Assembly (NCBI GenBank): GCA_017403065.1
Contig: JAFQOT010000013.1
Location: 186,001-250,000 of the forward strand
Direction of reading: 5' to 3'
Length of the DNA: 64,000 nucleotides
Origin: Clostridia bacterium
GTDB lineage: Bacteria > Bacillota > Clostridia > Oscillospirales > Acutalibacteraceae
Shown: piece after piece, positions 17,939-26,690 of the stretch
How the letters are laid out: every line of letters starts with the position of its first letter
Position numbering within the stretch: position 1 is the stretch's first letter
Translations under genes and position numbers: made by a program
Notes under the pieces: model-generated
What the model saw: only the letters and a program-made list of their open reading frames with translations
Database searches by the model: none
What the model was told of the DNA's origin: nothing

Positions 17939-18032
17939 TTATTTCATTCCCTTTGCGAACATTTACAAATTCAAGATAATCAAAAGCACTACCGCTTTTC
18001 ATAAATTTAATCCAGCTTTTATCAAGTTCCAC
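17868..18032 (-). CDS. YqzL-like small protein between era and recO
   Basis: A 54-residue ORF beginning GTG 18032 with SWIKFMKSGSAFDYLEF near its start, similar in pattern to the short YqzL proteins found between era and recO in Firmicutes (aromatic W, then a G, then YL.F). AAAGG lies upstream. It overlaps recO out of frame by 71 nt, and the C-terminal half after about residue 30 is less like the family. Function unknown. The conserved position supports a real gene, but the call remains tentative. Confidence 0.5.
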   Translation of the reverse strand: MELDKSWIKFMKSGSAFDYLEFVNVRKGNEISGQAINTVLNRGFGNKGNECGRE

Positions 18033-18094
18033 ATCACACACTTACCTTTCTAAAATAAGTTTTTGTGCAGAACCTTAAAATATAACAGGTAAAA

Positions 18095-19015
18095 TCAGTC
18101 AAGTCCGTAGGTATGGATTAAGCCCTGACGGTTACGCCAATCCTCCTTAACCTTTACCCATAATTTAACATTTGCCTTAATGCCGAAAAACTTTTCAATA
18201 TCGAAACGCGCCATCGTTCCGATTTTTTTAAGAACAGCGCCGTTTTTACCGATTATAATACCCTTGTGAGAATCCTTTTCACAAATAATTGTAGCCTCAA
18301 CCTCTACGATAGGCTGTCCGTTTACAGTATCCCTCTCTACAAAACGCTCAAGGTCCACCGCAATTCCGTGAGGCACCTCTTTATCAAGAGTTCTCAGCAA
18401 TTTTTCTCGTATCATTTCTGCAACCATAACCTTTTCAGGCTGGTCGGTTACATCATCTTCTGCAAAATAATGGGGTGACGGCTTTGCATACTTATTAAGC
18501 TCAGATAGCAATAACTCTAATCCATCGCCTGTGCGTGCCGACAACGGCACCACCGCGTCAAACTCAAACTCTTTGTTGTATTTAAGAATAATGTTAAATA
18601 GCTCTTCCTTTTTTTGTAAAAGGTCGATTTTGTTTATTACCAAAATTGCCTTTAATTTACGCTTTTTTAGTTCCTTTATAAGCTCAATCTCAGCAGCAGG
18701 CAGAGCTTCGCTGTCGGTTTTAAAACGTGTAACAGCCTCTACCACTAAAACAGCGGCGTCAACATCAGCCATACCGTCCCCCACAGCCTTATTCATATTC
18801 TTATCTAATACATTTTTTGGCTTATGAAAACCTGGGGTATCAATAAAAACAAGCTGTGTTTCCTCTTTTGTAAGTATTCCCATAATTTTAGTACGGGTTG
18901 TCTGAGGTTTGTTAGAAACTATTGCAATTTTTTGACCCAAAAGCTTATTCATAAGTGATGATTTGCCCACATTGGGTCTACCGATTATAGTTATAAAAGC
19001 AGACTTTTCTTTCAT
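18095..19015 (-). CDS. era: GTPase Era
   Basis: Ribosome-associated GTPase that binds the 3' end of 16S rRNA during 30S assembly. G motifs are GRPNVGKSSL, DTPGFHK and NKIDLL. The C-terminal KH domain has GIIIGKNGAVLKKIG. Length is 306 residues. It lies just downstream of ybeY, whose product matures the same rRNA end, with phoH before it: the usual phoH-ybeY-era-recO order with the diacylglycerol kinase and cytidine deaminase genes missing. Confidence 0.97.
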   Translation of the reverse strand: MKEKSAFITIIGRPNVGKSSLMNKLLGQKIAIVSNKPQTTRTKIMGILTKEETQLVFIDTPGFHKPKNVLDKNMNKAVGDGMADVDAAVLVVEAVTRFKTDSEALPAAEIELIKELKKRKLKAILVINKIDLLQKKEELFNIILKYNKEFEFDAVVPLSARTGDGLELLLSELNKYAKPSPHYFAEDDVTDQPEKVMVAEMIREKLLRTLDKEVPHGIAVDLERFVERDTVNGQPIVEVEATIICEKDSHKGIIIGKNGAVLKKIGTMARFDIEKFFGIKANVKLWVKVKEDWRNRQGLIHTYGLD

Positions 19016-19030
19016 TTTAATTCCTTTTAA

Positions 19031-19513
19031 TTAGATTTTATTTATAGCCAGTCCCAAAGCATCTAAGACTGCCTCTTCTTTTTCACGCATTATCGCCTGT
19101 TCAAGTCCTCCGTTTACGTGGTCATAGCCCAGCAAATGAAGTACAGAATGTACCGTCAAAAAGGCTATTTCACGCTCTATTCCGTGACCGTACAAATCAG
19201 CCTGTGCAAATGCGTGGTCTAAGGATATTACCACATCCCCAAGCATAAGCGCATTTGTTGCAGGGTTTTTATCGTAATTACCTTTTTCTCCCAAAGGAAA
19301 AGACAAAACATCAGTAGAAGCATCAATACCCCTGAACTCGTTGTTAATTTCCTTAATCATTTCATCATTAACCAAGGTAACATCTATTTCACAAGGGTCG
19401 TCAAATCCCTCATATTTTAAGGTGGCGTTACAGGCTTTTCTTATTAAAAGTCTGACCCCTGATGGTAGATTTGCATTCTTTTTTCTTAATGTTATATTAA
19501 CTTTTACGCTCAT
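19031..19513 (-). CDS. ybeY: Endoribonuclease YbeY
   Basis: Zinc endoribonuclease for 16S rRNA maturation. The metal motif HSVLHLLGYDH (three histidines) is near residue 120, and the earlier segment FRGIDASTDVLSFP is a family signature. ATG 19513 is chosen; a GTG at 19525 is also in frame. The gene overlaps the end of phoH, indicating translational coupling. About 160 residues, normal. Confidence 0.95.
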   Translation of the reverse strand: MSVKVNITLRKKNANLPSGVRLLIRKACNATLKYEGFDDPCEIDVTLVNDEMIKEINNEFRGIDASTDVLSFPLGEKGNYDKNPATNALMLGDVVISLDHAFAQADLYGHGIEREIAFLTVHSVLHLLGYDHVNGGLEQAIMREKEEAVLDALGLAINKI

Positions 19514-20474
19514 TTTTTTCTGCACTTCTTTCGTATGCCTTTATTATTTCCTGTACTAATCTATGACGTACAACATCCTTTGCCGTAAGACGCGATATTG
19601 CAATACTTTCAATATTTTTTAAAATTCTTACAGCATCCTTTAAGCCCGACTTTTTGCCGTCAGGCAAATCAATCTGGGTAATATCCCCTGTTACAACCAC
19701 CTTAGAATTAAATCCTAATCGGGTTAGAAACATTTTCATTTGCTCGCTTGTAGTGTTTTGAGCCTCGTCTAAAATAATAAAACTGTCGTCAAGGGTACGA
19801 CCGCGCATATAAGCCAACGGGGCAACCTCAATATCCCCTCTTTCCTGACATTTCTGGAAATTTTCCGCTCCCAGCATATCAAAAAGAGCATCGTAAAGAG
19901 GTCTTAAATAAGGATCTATCTTCTGTTGAAGGTCACCTGGTAAAAAGCCTAATTTTTCTCCTGCTTCAACTGCGGGACGGGTCAAAATTATTCTGTTAAC
20001 CTCTTTTGCCCTGAATGCATTAACCGCAAGTGCTACCGCCAAATAGGTTTTTCCCGTACCTGCGGGTCCCACACCTATAGTAATGGTGTTTTTCTTTATA
20101 TTTTCAACATATTGCCTTTGACCTAAGGTTTTAGGTTTTATGGGTTTTCCCTTTGCGGTGATACAAATACAGTCAGCATCTGTTATTTCGGTGATTTTGC
20201 TGTCCTTCCCCTCCTCCACCAGAGAGGCTACGTATTCTATATTCTGGTCGGTGATTTGCTCACCCTTGTTTATAATTTTAATAAGACCTTCTATAGTTCG
20301 GCAGGCATCTGTCACGGCGGTAGCATCGCCCTTTACTTTAATTTGACTGCCGTGACTGGTGACAGTTACACCGTACTTTTTTTCAATGTGTTTAATATTA
20401 ACATCAAAATTGCCGAAAAGATTAACGATTTGCTCTATTCGTTCAATGTCGATAGTATGTTCAAACAATAACAT
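19497..20474 (-). CDS. phoH: PhoH-like ATPase
   Basis: Cytoplasmic P-loop protein, about 325 residues. Walker A is VGPAGTGKTYLAVALAV and Walker B is FIILDEAQN; an N-terminal nucleic-acid-binding region precedes them. Genomic pairing with ybeY suggests an RNA helicase or nuclease-coupled role. Several starts are close together (GTG 20477, ATG 20474, TTG 20468); the site AGGTGA would best serve the TTG, so the exact first residue is uncertain by a few positions. Confidence 0.94.
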   Translation of the reverse strand: MLLFEHTIDIERIEQIVNLFGNFDVNIKHIEKKYGVTVTSHGSQIKVKGDATAVTDACRTIEGLIKIINKGEQITDQNIEYVASLVEEGKDSKITEITDADCICITAKGKPIKPKTLGQRQYVENIKKNTITIGVGPAGTGKTYLAVALAVNAFRAKEVNRIILTRPAVEAGEKLGFLPGDLQQKIDPYLRPLYDALFDMLGAENFQKCQERGDIEVAPLAYMRGRTLDDSFIILDEAQNTTSEQMKMFLTRLGFNSKVVVTGDITQIDLPDGKKSGLKDAVRILKNIESIAISRLTAKDVVRHRLVQEIIKAYERSAEKNERKS

Positions 20475-20523
20475 CACCTGAAAGTGTTAAATATATTTGT
20501 TAATATTTTACCACACTTTCGCC

Positions 20524-21693
20524 TCAATTTCCAGTAGAAATTAGTAATTTTTCCTGTTGTGATATATTTTTGTTGGTTTCGATTACAACCGACATTGTAA
20601 TTGCGTCCTGCTTATATTCAAATTCCTTTGAAATCACCTTGTATTCATTTAATTTTTCCTTTTCAAATGCTTTTTTCATTCTTTCTTCCAAAATTTCTTT
20701 TAATGCCTTTTCATCCCTGTTTAAAACTGTTTTTTTAGTATAACGAAAGCTTTTTTTGTATATTTTAACAGGTATTTGCTCGCCTAAAAAGCTAAAGCTT
20801 TTAATTTTATACGAAAAATTATAGTTTTCGGTTTCTTTACCTAAAAACAAAGGTACTTTAAAGCCTAACACCTCAACTACATACTTATTCTTAACCTTTC
20901 CCGTTTCTGTAAAAGCAATTTTTTTATAATTTTCTTTAAATGTATAGCTTTTATTCACCACAGCAAAAACATCACCCTTGGAGGCTACAAACCGCGTTCC
21001 TCCTGCCGTTTCAATAATACCCGAAACTAAAACATCCCCCTTTTTAACCGTATCGCCTACCTTAACCACACTGTTGCCCGTTTTTATATCCATTTTTTTG
21101 ATTATTCCGTCAAAATTTGCAATTAAATTACAAGGATAAGCTTTGTTATCCTCATTATTCTTTGTTTCGGTGACATTGACCGTTAATCTGCTTCCCTCTA
21201 TATTAAGCGAAGCCCAGGCAAGAGAATCTATCTCAAGCAAAAGCTTCTGACTTGAAATCTTAGGATTTATTTTTGAAATTTTTACCCCCTCATAAATTCC
21301 GATATTTTTACAAGCCTTTAAAATTTCATTTTGTGGCGTTTGCTTGTTACCCTTAACATCTATCACCCATACAAAACCCGTCATATACTCTAAAAATAAA
21401 AGAAATATCAGAACACCTATCAATAATCCCGCCCGTTTTTTATATCGCTTAAATATAAAGGGGGCTCCGTATCTTTTTTCAATATGTAATCTGATTTTCA
21501 TACCCGAAAGATGTGAGGATAAAATCAAAAAATCCCTTACTGTTAAAAAGGCGCTTATGCCGTCGGGTAATATTTGAGTGTTCCATATTGAAATTAAATT
21601 TTTTGCTGAAATATCAAGTATTCTTTCGGGAAATTCACCATAAAATTTTACACGTAAAAAACCGTTTAAAAATCTATAAATCCATATAATCAT
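20524..21693 (-). CDS. yqfD: Sporulation protein YqfD
   Basis: Mother-cell sporulation membrane protein of 389 residues. A single transmembrane segment (about residues 84-104, GLLIGVLIFLLFLEYMTGFV) precedes a long extracytoplasmic part containing VWVIDVKGN and repeated beta-rich segments. ATG 21693 is used because it lies just past the yqfC stop, whereas the longer start at 21717 overlaps yqfC. Its place after yqfC and before phoH matches the conserved Firmicutes order. Confidence 0.93.
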   Translation of the reverse strand: MIIWIYRFLNGFLRVKFYGEFPERILDISAKNLISIWNTQILPDGISAFLTVRDFLILSSHLSGMKIRLHIEKRYGAPFIFKRYKKRAGLLIGVLIFLLFLEYMTGFVWVIDVKGNKQTPQNEILKACKNIGIYEGVKISKINPKISSQKLLLEIDSLAWASLNIEGSRLTVNVTETKNNEDNKAYPCNLIANFDGIIKKMDIKTGNSVVKVGDTVKKGDVLVSGIIETAGGTRFVASKGDVFAVVNKSYTFKENYKKIAFTETGKVKNKYVVEVLGFKVPLFLGKETENYNFSYKIKSFSFLGEQIPVKIYKKSFRYTKKTVLNRDEKALKEILEERMKKAFEKEKLNEYKVISKEFEYKQDAITMSVVIETNKNISQQEKLLISTGN

Positions 21694-21697
21694 ATTT

Positions 21698-22006
21698 TCA
21701 CCCACAACAAAATTCAACTGATGAAATTTCGCCCTTTACTGTTATACTATGATTTTCGTAATGGGTGATTTCAAAACCGTTTCCACAAATTATAAGATTT
21801 CCTTTTCTGAGCTTTAATTTTAAATATGTATCCTTGTATTCAAAAACTCCCAGACATCCGTCTATAATAATTTTATTATTACCGAAAATTTCTGTATGAG
21901 AACTATTTATACTTTTTTCGCTTATAAATTCATCGGCAGTTTTAAAAAGATTCCAGCTGTTCTTTTTTTTGGTTTTTTCAATTTTAAGCTTTCTACCCAC
22001 TTGCAC
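21698..22006 (-). CDS. yqfC: Sporulation protein YqfC
   Basis: Small sporulation protein of 102 residues, a YabP/YqfC fold predicted to be a beta-rich coat/cortex factor. The KIIIDGCLGVFEYKDTYLKL segment and LIICGNGFEI fit the family. It begins with GTG 22006 preceded by GGGAG, and that ribosome site lies exactly at the outer edge of the 279-bp inverted-repeat element. Transcription of the yqfC-yqfD-phoH unit must therefore start inside or beyond that element. Confidence 0.85.
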   Translation of the reverse strand: MQVGRKLKIEKTKKKNSWNLFKTADEFISEKSINSSHTEIFGNNKIIIDGCLGVFEYKDTYLKLKLRKGNLIICGNGFEITHYENHSITVKGEISSVEFCCG

Positions 22007-22015
22007 ACAACTCCC

Positions 22016-22294
22016 TAGGGTAACGAGAGTCGAACCCGTTACGCCTTAAAATTAATAATTTTTCACCTTGTCTTGCCTCATCACTTGTAATACGTCAATA
22101 TTACTGCGTTCTTCGTCTTCGTCCTTTTAAAAAATTCTTTGATTTTAAGGTCGAAGAGTTTATCTCGTACGCTTTTTTTTCGAAAGGCGTAGCGTGAAAT
22201 TTGCAGTAAGGCTTTCGCCTTACAAGAATAAGCGCAAGAAAGGCGGGAAAAAGCGGCGAGAGAAACCGCAATGTGTTCAACTCTCGTTACCCTA
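22016..22294. mobile_element. 279-bp MITE-like element with 20-bp inverted ends resembling tRNA 3' ends
   Basis: The left end TAGGGTAACGAGAGTCGAAC (22016-22035) and right end GTTCAACTCTCGTTACCCTA (22275-22294) are inverted repeats with one mismatch. Read outward, each end looks like a tRNA T-loop plus acceptor strand (GTTCGA followed by a pairing stem and TACCCTA). Inside are hairpins such as GTAAGGC-TTTC-GCCTTAC (about 22206-22223). No ORF or target-site duplication was seen. It lies between yqfC and ylbJ. I did not recognise a known family. Confidence 0.55.
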
Positions 22295-22358
22295 AGATAA
22301 CTTATGAAATTATCATTAAGTTAATACTTAAAAACATATATTTGATTTGGGTGAGCTT

Positions 22359-23375
22359 ATGAAAAAATATTTTAAATTTTTGGGCTTTGGTTTAGTTTTG
22401 TTTCTGATAATTTTAATAATGGCAGAGCCTGAAATTTGTAAAAACCGCGCCATTTCGGGAATACTTTTAAGCGGACGCGTTATTATCCCCTCCACCTTTC
22501 CCTTTACCGTATGCGTTTTATACCTTTTAAAGTCGGGCTTTTGCGGTAATTTTGGCAAAAAGGGAGAGCTTTTTTCTATAATAATTTTATCCTTTATAGG
22601 TGGCTACCCAATAGGAGCCAAGCTCTTAAACGAGCAGGTTAAAAATAATAAACTAAATTCAAATCAAGCCGAAATAATGCTTAGATTTTGCATCAATGCA
22701 GGGCCCGCCTTTATAATCGGGGCTGTAGGAAACGGTATTATAGGCTCGGTGAAAATAGGATATATTCTGTTCGCTTCACATATTTTAGCTTCGTCAATTT
22801 TATTTGCTTTTAATTTTAAAACAAGCTTAAAAACATACAAATTAAGCAATAAAAAAGCAGAAAATCCTGCCGATATATTCGTCTCTTCGGTAAGCGAAGC
22901 TGCCAACGTTTCAATAAACATATGTAGCTTTGTTATTATATTTTCGGTCATTTCGGGATATATGGACTTATTCTCTCAAAAGTTCGCATTTTTAAAGTAT
23001 TTATCCCTAAGCTTAGAGATTACAAACGCAGTATCAAATACCCAAAATATATATTTGATTTCCTTTTTGTTAGGATTCGCAGGGATAAGTGTATGGTGTC
23101 AGATTATATCCCTTGCAAAAGAAATTAAAATAAATGTTTATTCTTTTGTTTTTTTCAGAATTTTACACGGTATTTTAAGCCTTATTTTCACCTTTTGCTT
23201 AATTAAGCTTTTTAAAATCGCTCTGCCTTGTATTTCAAACTCAGTAGACCTATCAGGCAAAGCATTTTATTCCACCCCTGTTTTAACCCTTTCTCTCTTT
23301 ATTATGACAATTATATTCATTATTTCCCTTTTTTCTAAAAATTGTGCTGGTAAACTTTTAGATGATGTGGTATAG
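22359..23375 (+). CDS. ylbJ: YlbJ-like sporulation integral membrane protein
   Basis: Polytopic membrane protein of 338 residues with nucleoside-recognition (Gate) domain features: SGILLSGRVIIPSTFPFTVC near residue 35, GGYPIGAKLLNE near 85 and GPAFIIGAVGNGIIGS near 116. YlbJ is needed for spore core resistance in B. subtilis. ATG 22359 is used rather than the in-frame TTG at 22347. It is divergent from yqfC across the inverted-repeat element. Confidence 0.85.
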   Translation: MKKYFKFLGFGLVLFLIILIMAEPEICKNRAISGILLSGRVIIPSTFPFTVCVLYLLKSGFCGNFGKKGELFSIIILSFIGGYPIGAKLLNEQVKNNKLNSNQAEIMLRFCINAGPAFIIGAVGNGIIGSVKIGYILFASHILASSILFAFNFKTSLKTYKLSNKKAENPADIFVSSVSEAANVSINICSFVIIFSVISGYMDLFSQKFAFLKYLSLSLEITNAVSNTQNIYLISFLLGFAGISVWCQIISLAKEIKINVYSFVFFRILHGILSLIFTFCLIKLFKIALPCISNSVDLSGKAFYSTPVLTLSLFIMTIIFIISLFSKNCAGKLLDDVV

Positions 23376-23413
23376 TTAATATATCACATAATTGTAAAAG
23401 GATATGAAATATT

Positions 23414-23629
23414 ATGTCTGAAAAAGCTTTCAACAAAAAATTGCAAAAATGCTGTGAATACTGTGCTCACGGTACTGTTTCTTCCTATGGGGAGGAGGTT
23501 TTGTGCGTCAAGAAGGGCATAACCAATTATAGAGATTGCTGCAGAAGCTACAAATACGACCCTTTAAAGCGTAATCCTTTAAGGGCAAAAATCTCCGATA
23601 ATTATACACCTGATGATTTTAAGCTTTAA
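23414..23629 (+). CDS. Small cysteine-rich protein
   Basis: A 71-residue protein with six cysteines arranged as CCEYC, then C, then CC in RDCCRSYKYDPLKRNPL. The pattern suggests a zinc-binding or redox fold, and the CRSYKYDPLKR ending is reminiscent of short conserved Clostridia proteins of unknown function. It has an ATG at 23414 and lies 38 bp after ylbJ, so it may be co-transcribed. No function is proposed. Confidence 0.7.
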   Translation: MSEKAFNKKLQKCCEYCAHGTVSSYGEEVLCVKKGITNYRDCCRSYKYDPLKRNPLRAKISDNYTPDDFKL

Positions 23630-23653
23630 TTTTTAAATTCTTTTATTTTTTTG

Positions 23654-23682
23654 TTGACAAATAATTTTCAAAATGATATAAT
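23654..23682 (+). promoter_or_regulatory. Consensus sigma-A promoter of the tRNA cluster
   Basis: TTGACA (23654-23659), 17-bp spacer, TATAAT (23677-23682): a perfect consensus, starting about 8 bp upstream of tRNA-His. Confidence 0.9.
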
Positions 23683-23696
23683 AACTCTCGCGTTAT

Positions 23697-23771
23697 GGTG
23701 GATGTAGCTTAGTTGGTTAAAGCGCCAGTTTGTGGCACTGGAGACCGTGGGTTCGAGTCCCATCTTCCACC
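23697..23771 (+). tRNA. tRNA-His (GTG)
   Basis: Cloverleaf with anticodon loop TTGTGGC, anticodon GTG. The 5' end has the extra G(-1) opposite C73 that is diagnostic for histidine tRNA. The T-arm is GTGGG-TTCGAGT-CCCAT. CCA is not encoded. Confidence 0.95.
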
Positions 23772-23859
23772 CCATAAATTAGCGGTACACAAAAGTGTGT
23801 CGTGAATATTGCGCTGCTGCTTATAGCAGTAGCGCTTTTATTTAAACAAAACAAAATAT

Positions 23860-24045
23860 TGGGGTGTCGTCAAGCGGTAAGACACAGCACTTTGACTGCT
23901 GCATGCGTAGGTTCGTCGAAGTAGTTGGGCAGCCGCGTCAGGCTACCCAATCTACGAAGTCTCGAGCAGTAAGATTTTTTCGGTAACACCCGCTGTGTTC
24001 GAAAAAAGCTACTGCGCAGAGTACCCTGCCACCGTGGTAGGATTC
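23860..24045 (+). pseudogene. Disrupted tRNA-Gln (TTG) with about 107-bp insertion in the T-loop
   Basis: The first 56 nt (23860-23915) are identical to the intact tRNA-Gln downstream, including anticodon TTG. After GTAGGTTCG the sequence departs for about 107 bp and then resumes with CCTGCCACC (near 24024), but the acceptor end reads CACCGTG instead of CACCCCA. The insert contains two strong hairpins: GTAGTTGGGCAGCC with GGCTACCCAATCTAC, and GCAGTAAG...CTACTGC enclosing TTTTTTCG/CGAAAAAA. It cannot fold as a functional tRNA. Confidence 0.8.
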
Positions 24046-24062
24046 TAAATACAATTAAATAT

Positions 24063-24134
24063 TGGGGTGTCGTCAAGCGGTAAGACACAGCACTTTGACT
24101 GCTGCATGCGTAGGTTCGAATCCTGCCACCCCAG
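24063..24134 (+). tRNA. tRNA-Gln (TTG)
   Basis: Complete cloverleaf: acceptor TGGGGTG/CACCCCA with discriminator G, anticodon loop CTTTGAC (anticodon TTG), T-arm GTAGG-TTCGAAT-CCTGC. CCA is not encoded. Confidence 0.96.
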
Positions 24135-24138
24135 CCAA

Positions 24139-24177
24139 AACTCCCGTAAACACTGATGTTTACGGGAGTTTTTCTTT
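24139..24177 (+). terminator. Terminator of the tRNA cluster
   Basis: AACTCCCGTAAACA pairs with TGTTTACGGGAGTT (14 bp), followed by a T run. The stretch from here to 24356 shows no gene. Confidence 0.92.
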
Positions 24178-24356
24178 TTATATATTACTTAGCTAAAAAT
24201 GCCTTTAAACCGCCCTTTTAGGCTAGTTCGTGTTTAAATGCTATGTGATTTTTTATTTCAACAATATACCCGCTAATGCAAGAGCCATAACGATAATTTA
24301 TGTTTTGTTTTAAGAACGAAACCTTTGCTGAACATATTAAATTTGAAGAATACTAT

Positions 24357-26531
24357 TTAATAAAGCTCCCACATTTTAGCATAAAAATCATTTTTATTCC
24401 TGCAAGTGTTTACAGGCAATCCAAACTGCATAAGCTGCGAGCCGCAATACCGTTCGCCTGACACTTTGTCGGTATATATGTAGTTTGGGTCTAACCCTTG
24501 AAGTTTTATGTTTGTTTGGAAATTCAATGCGTGAGTTTTAAGTCGCATCAAACCAACTATTATTCTTTTTTCATAAACATATTCAAAAATAGCATAATCG
24601 TCGGTTTTAGGGTTTGAAAGTCTATAATATTTACCCTTTTGAAAAATATCGAAATTTTCATTATAGAACTTAATAAACTCTTTTATATATTCCCTATCTT
24701 TTTCTTCAATCTTTTCGGGTGCTAATTCATAACCGAACGAGCCTGTGAGTGCAAATATATGTCGTGCCTGCATTGATACCGTTCTACCCGTCTGATGATT
24801 AGGGCAGGCAGATACATGCGCCGACTGACAACTCATAGGATAAATTAGCGAAGTACCATACTGAATTTCGCTTCTTTCTACCGCATCGGTATCATCACTC
24901 GTCCAGATTTGGGGAGTATAATAAAGCATACCTATATCAAATCTACCGCCACCTGAAGCACAACCTTCAAACAGTACGTTCGGGAAATCTGCAGTAAGGC
25001 GTTCAAGCACATCATAAAGGCCTAACATATATCTATGATAATATTCACCCATTTGCTCAGGATTTAAATACGAAGAACCAATGTGTGCCATTGTTCTGTT
25101 GTAATCCCATTTAACATATTCTATGTTCGTAGTTTTAAGAACATCGGCAACACTTTTGTAAACAAAATCGCATACTTCAGGGTTCGTAAGATCAAGCATT
25201 AACTGATAACGGGTTTCGGTAGGTTTTCTGCCATTTATCTGCATCACCCATTCAGGATGTTTTTTAAAAAGCTCACTTTCGGGCGAAACCATTTCCGGCT
25301 CAAACCAAATACCAAGCATTAAGCCTTTTGAATTTACATAATCGCAAAGACTTTCAAGTCCGCATTTGATTTTATCCGCATTAACATTCCAATCACCCAA
25401 AGATGTGCGGTCATTATCTCTTTTACCAAACCAACCATCATCGATAACAAGAAGCTCAACACCTAAATCAGCTGCTGAATCTGCGGCAGATTTTATTGTG
25501 TCATCGGTAAAATCAAAGTAACACGCTTCCCAAAGATTAAGCAATACAGGACGCTTCTTATCCCTGTAAATACCTCTGCAAACTCTGTTTTTAATAAGCT
25601 TATGGAAATTTTGAGAAAGACCGTTTAATCCATTATCACTAAAGGATATTACAAGTTCGGGGGTTGAAAAACTCTCACTCTGGTTTAAATTCCAACGGAA
25701 ATTATCAGGAGATATCCCACCCGAAAGATTAACAACATTATATATGCTCAAATTTGCAGACATTTTATGATTTCCGGAATAAGCAAGAGCTATACCTATT
25801 GCCTCGCCGCTATTTTCGGTAGTATTATGTTCTGCCATAATCATAAAAGGATTAGCATAATGTGAACTTGATCCACAATTTGATTCAACAACTGAACCTG
25901 TATGTAATAGAGGCGCTCTTTCAATCTGCCTTTCCCTTGCCCATGTACCAAAGTTTGAAATAACATCATAGTTTCTATTATCAAAAGCAATGTTACCACT
26001 TAATGCTCGAAGTAAAGTAATCGCTTTTTCGCCGTTATTTGTTATTTTAACCCAACGTGTTATAACATCATAATCATAGAAAACAGCATAAAAAAGACTT
26101 ACCTCTACCTTGCTTATTGCATCTTTGGTTTTAATTTCGAGGGTTTGAACATTGTCGCCGTCTTCCGCATAAGAGGCAGGCAATCCGTCAATTTTAGGTT
26201 TCCCGTTGTGAATACAATAATCAAAAACTCTCAAATCTACAAAATTGGTACCATCAGAATTTAATACTTCAATTGCAGTCGCAGTAATTCCAACCTCGCC
26301 AAAGCCGGGATATTCGAGTAAAGCATTATCAAGTGTAGGTAAATTTTTGCTCATATTGGACTGTGCACTACCGCGATACATAGGACGCTTTGACATATAA
26401 TTATGGTCACAATCGGGTAGTCTTTTACCATAATAAGAATGGCATAGAAAACCGTTTTCATTATGCATCACATAACTTGTGCTTTTAGTATTTAATTGAA
26501 ATTGATTATTAGTTATTTTTATAATATTCAT
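24357..26531 (-). CDS. Alpha-galactosidase (GH36)
   Basis: Hydrolyses terminal alpha-1,6-galactose from raffinose-family sugars and galactomannan. It has 724 residues: an N-terminal beta-sandwich (to about 300), a TIM barrel, and a C-terminal beta domain. LLVIDDGWFG (about 360), the nucleophile Asp476 in YVKWDYNR, FEGCASGGGRFD and the acid/base Asp near 546 in TSDDTDAVER are all present. No signal peptide, so it acts in the cytoplasm on imported oligosaccharides. It stands alone; no transporter lies beside it. Confidence 0.95.
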   Translation of the reverse strand: MNIIKITNNQFQLNTKSTSYVMHNENGFLCHSYYGKRLPDCDHNYMSKRPMYRGSAQSNMSKNLPTLDNALLEYPGFGEVGITATAIEVLNSDGTNFVDLRVFDYCIHNGKPKIDGLPASYAEDGDNVQTLEIKTKDAISKVEVSLFYAVFYDYDVITRWVKITNNGEKAITLLRALSGNIAFDNRNYDVISNFGTWARERQIERAPLLHTGSVVESNCGSSSHYANPFMIMAEHNTTENSGEAIGIALAYSGNHKMSANLSIYNVVNLSGGISPDNFRWNLNQSESFSTPELVISFSDNGLNGLSQNFHKLIKNRVCRGIYRDKKRPVLLNLWEACYFDFTDDTIKSAADSAADLGVELLVIDDGWFGKRDNDRTSLGDWNVNADKIKCGLESLCDYVNSKGLMLGIWFEPEMVSPESELFKKHPEWVMQINGRKPTETRYQLMLDLTNPEVCDFVYKSVADVLKTTNIEYVKWDYNRTMAHIGSSYLNPEQMGEYYHRYMLGLYDVLERLTADFPNVLFEGCASGGGRFDIGMLYYTPQIWTSDDTDAVERSEIQYGTSLIYPMSCQSAHVSACPNHQTGRTVSMQARHIFALTGSFGYELAPEKIEEKDREYIKEFIKFYNENFDIFQKGKYYRLSNPKTDDYAIFEYVYEKRIIVGLMRLKTHALNFQTNIKLQGLDPNYIYTDKVSGERYCGSQLMQFGLPVNTCRNKNDFYAKMWELY

Positions 26532-26690
26532 ACCTGCTCACTTTCCTTAAGTATTTATAGTTTACTATCGCTTCTCTATTTGTGCAATAATACATATCAC
26601 TATAATTAGCAACTTTATTACAAAAAACTTCAAGCTTTAAAATATAAGTCTAAATCATTTAATAACCGTGGGTTTTGTATTTTAAAACTG

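Noticed and set aside
22016-22294. Interpretation as a tmRNA or intron-bearing tRNA
   Set aside because: The ends can form a 7-bp acceptor and T-arm, but no tag reading frame, D-arm or alanine identity pair is seen. The inverted-repeat explanation is simpler.
23870-24088. 72-residue minus-strand ORF over the tRNA-Gln copies
   Set aside because: Shadow of the tRNA genes and the hairpin insert.
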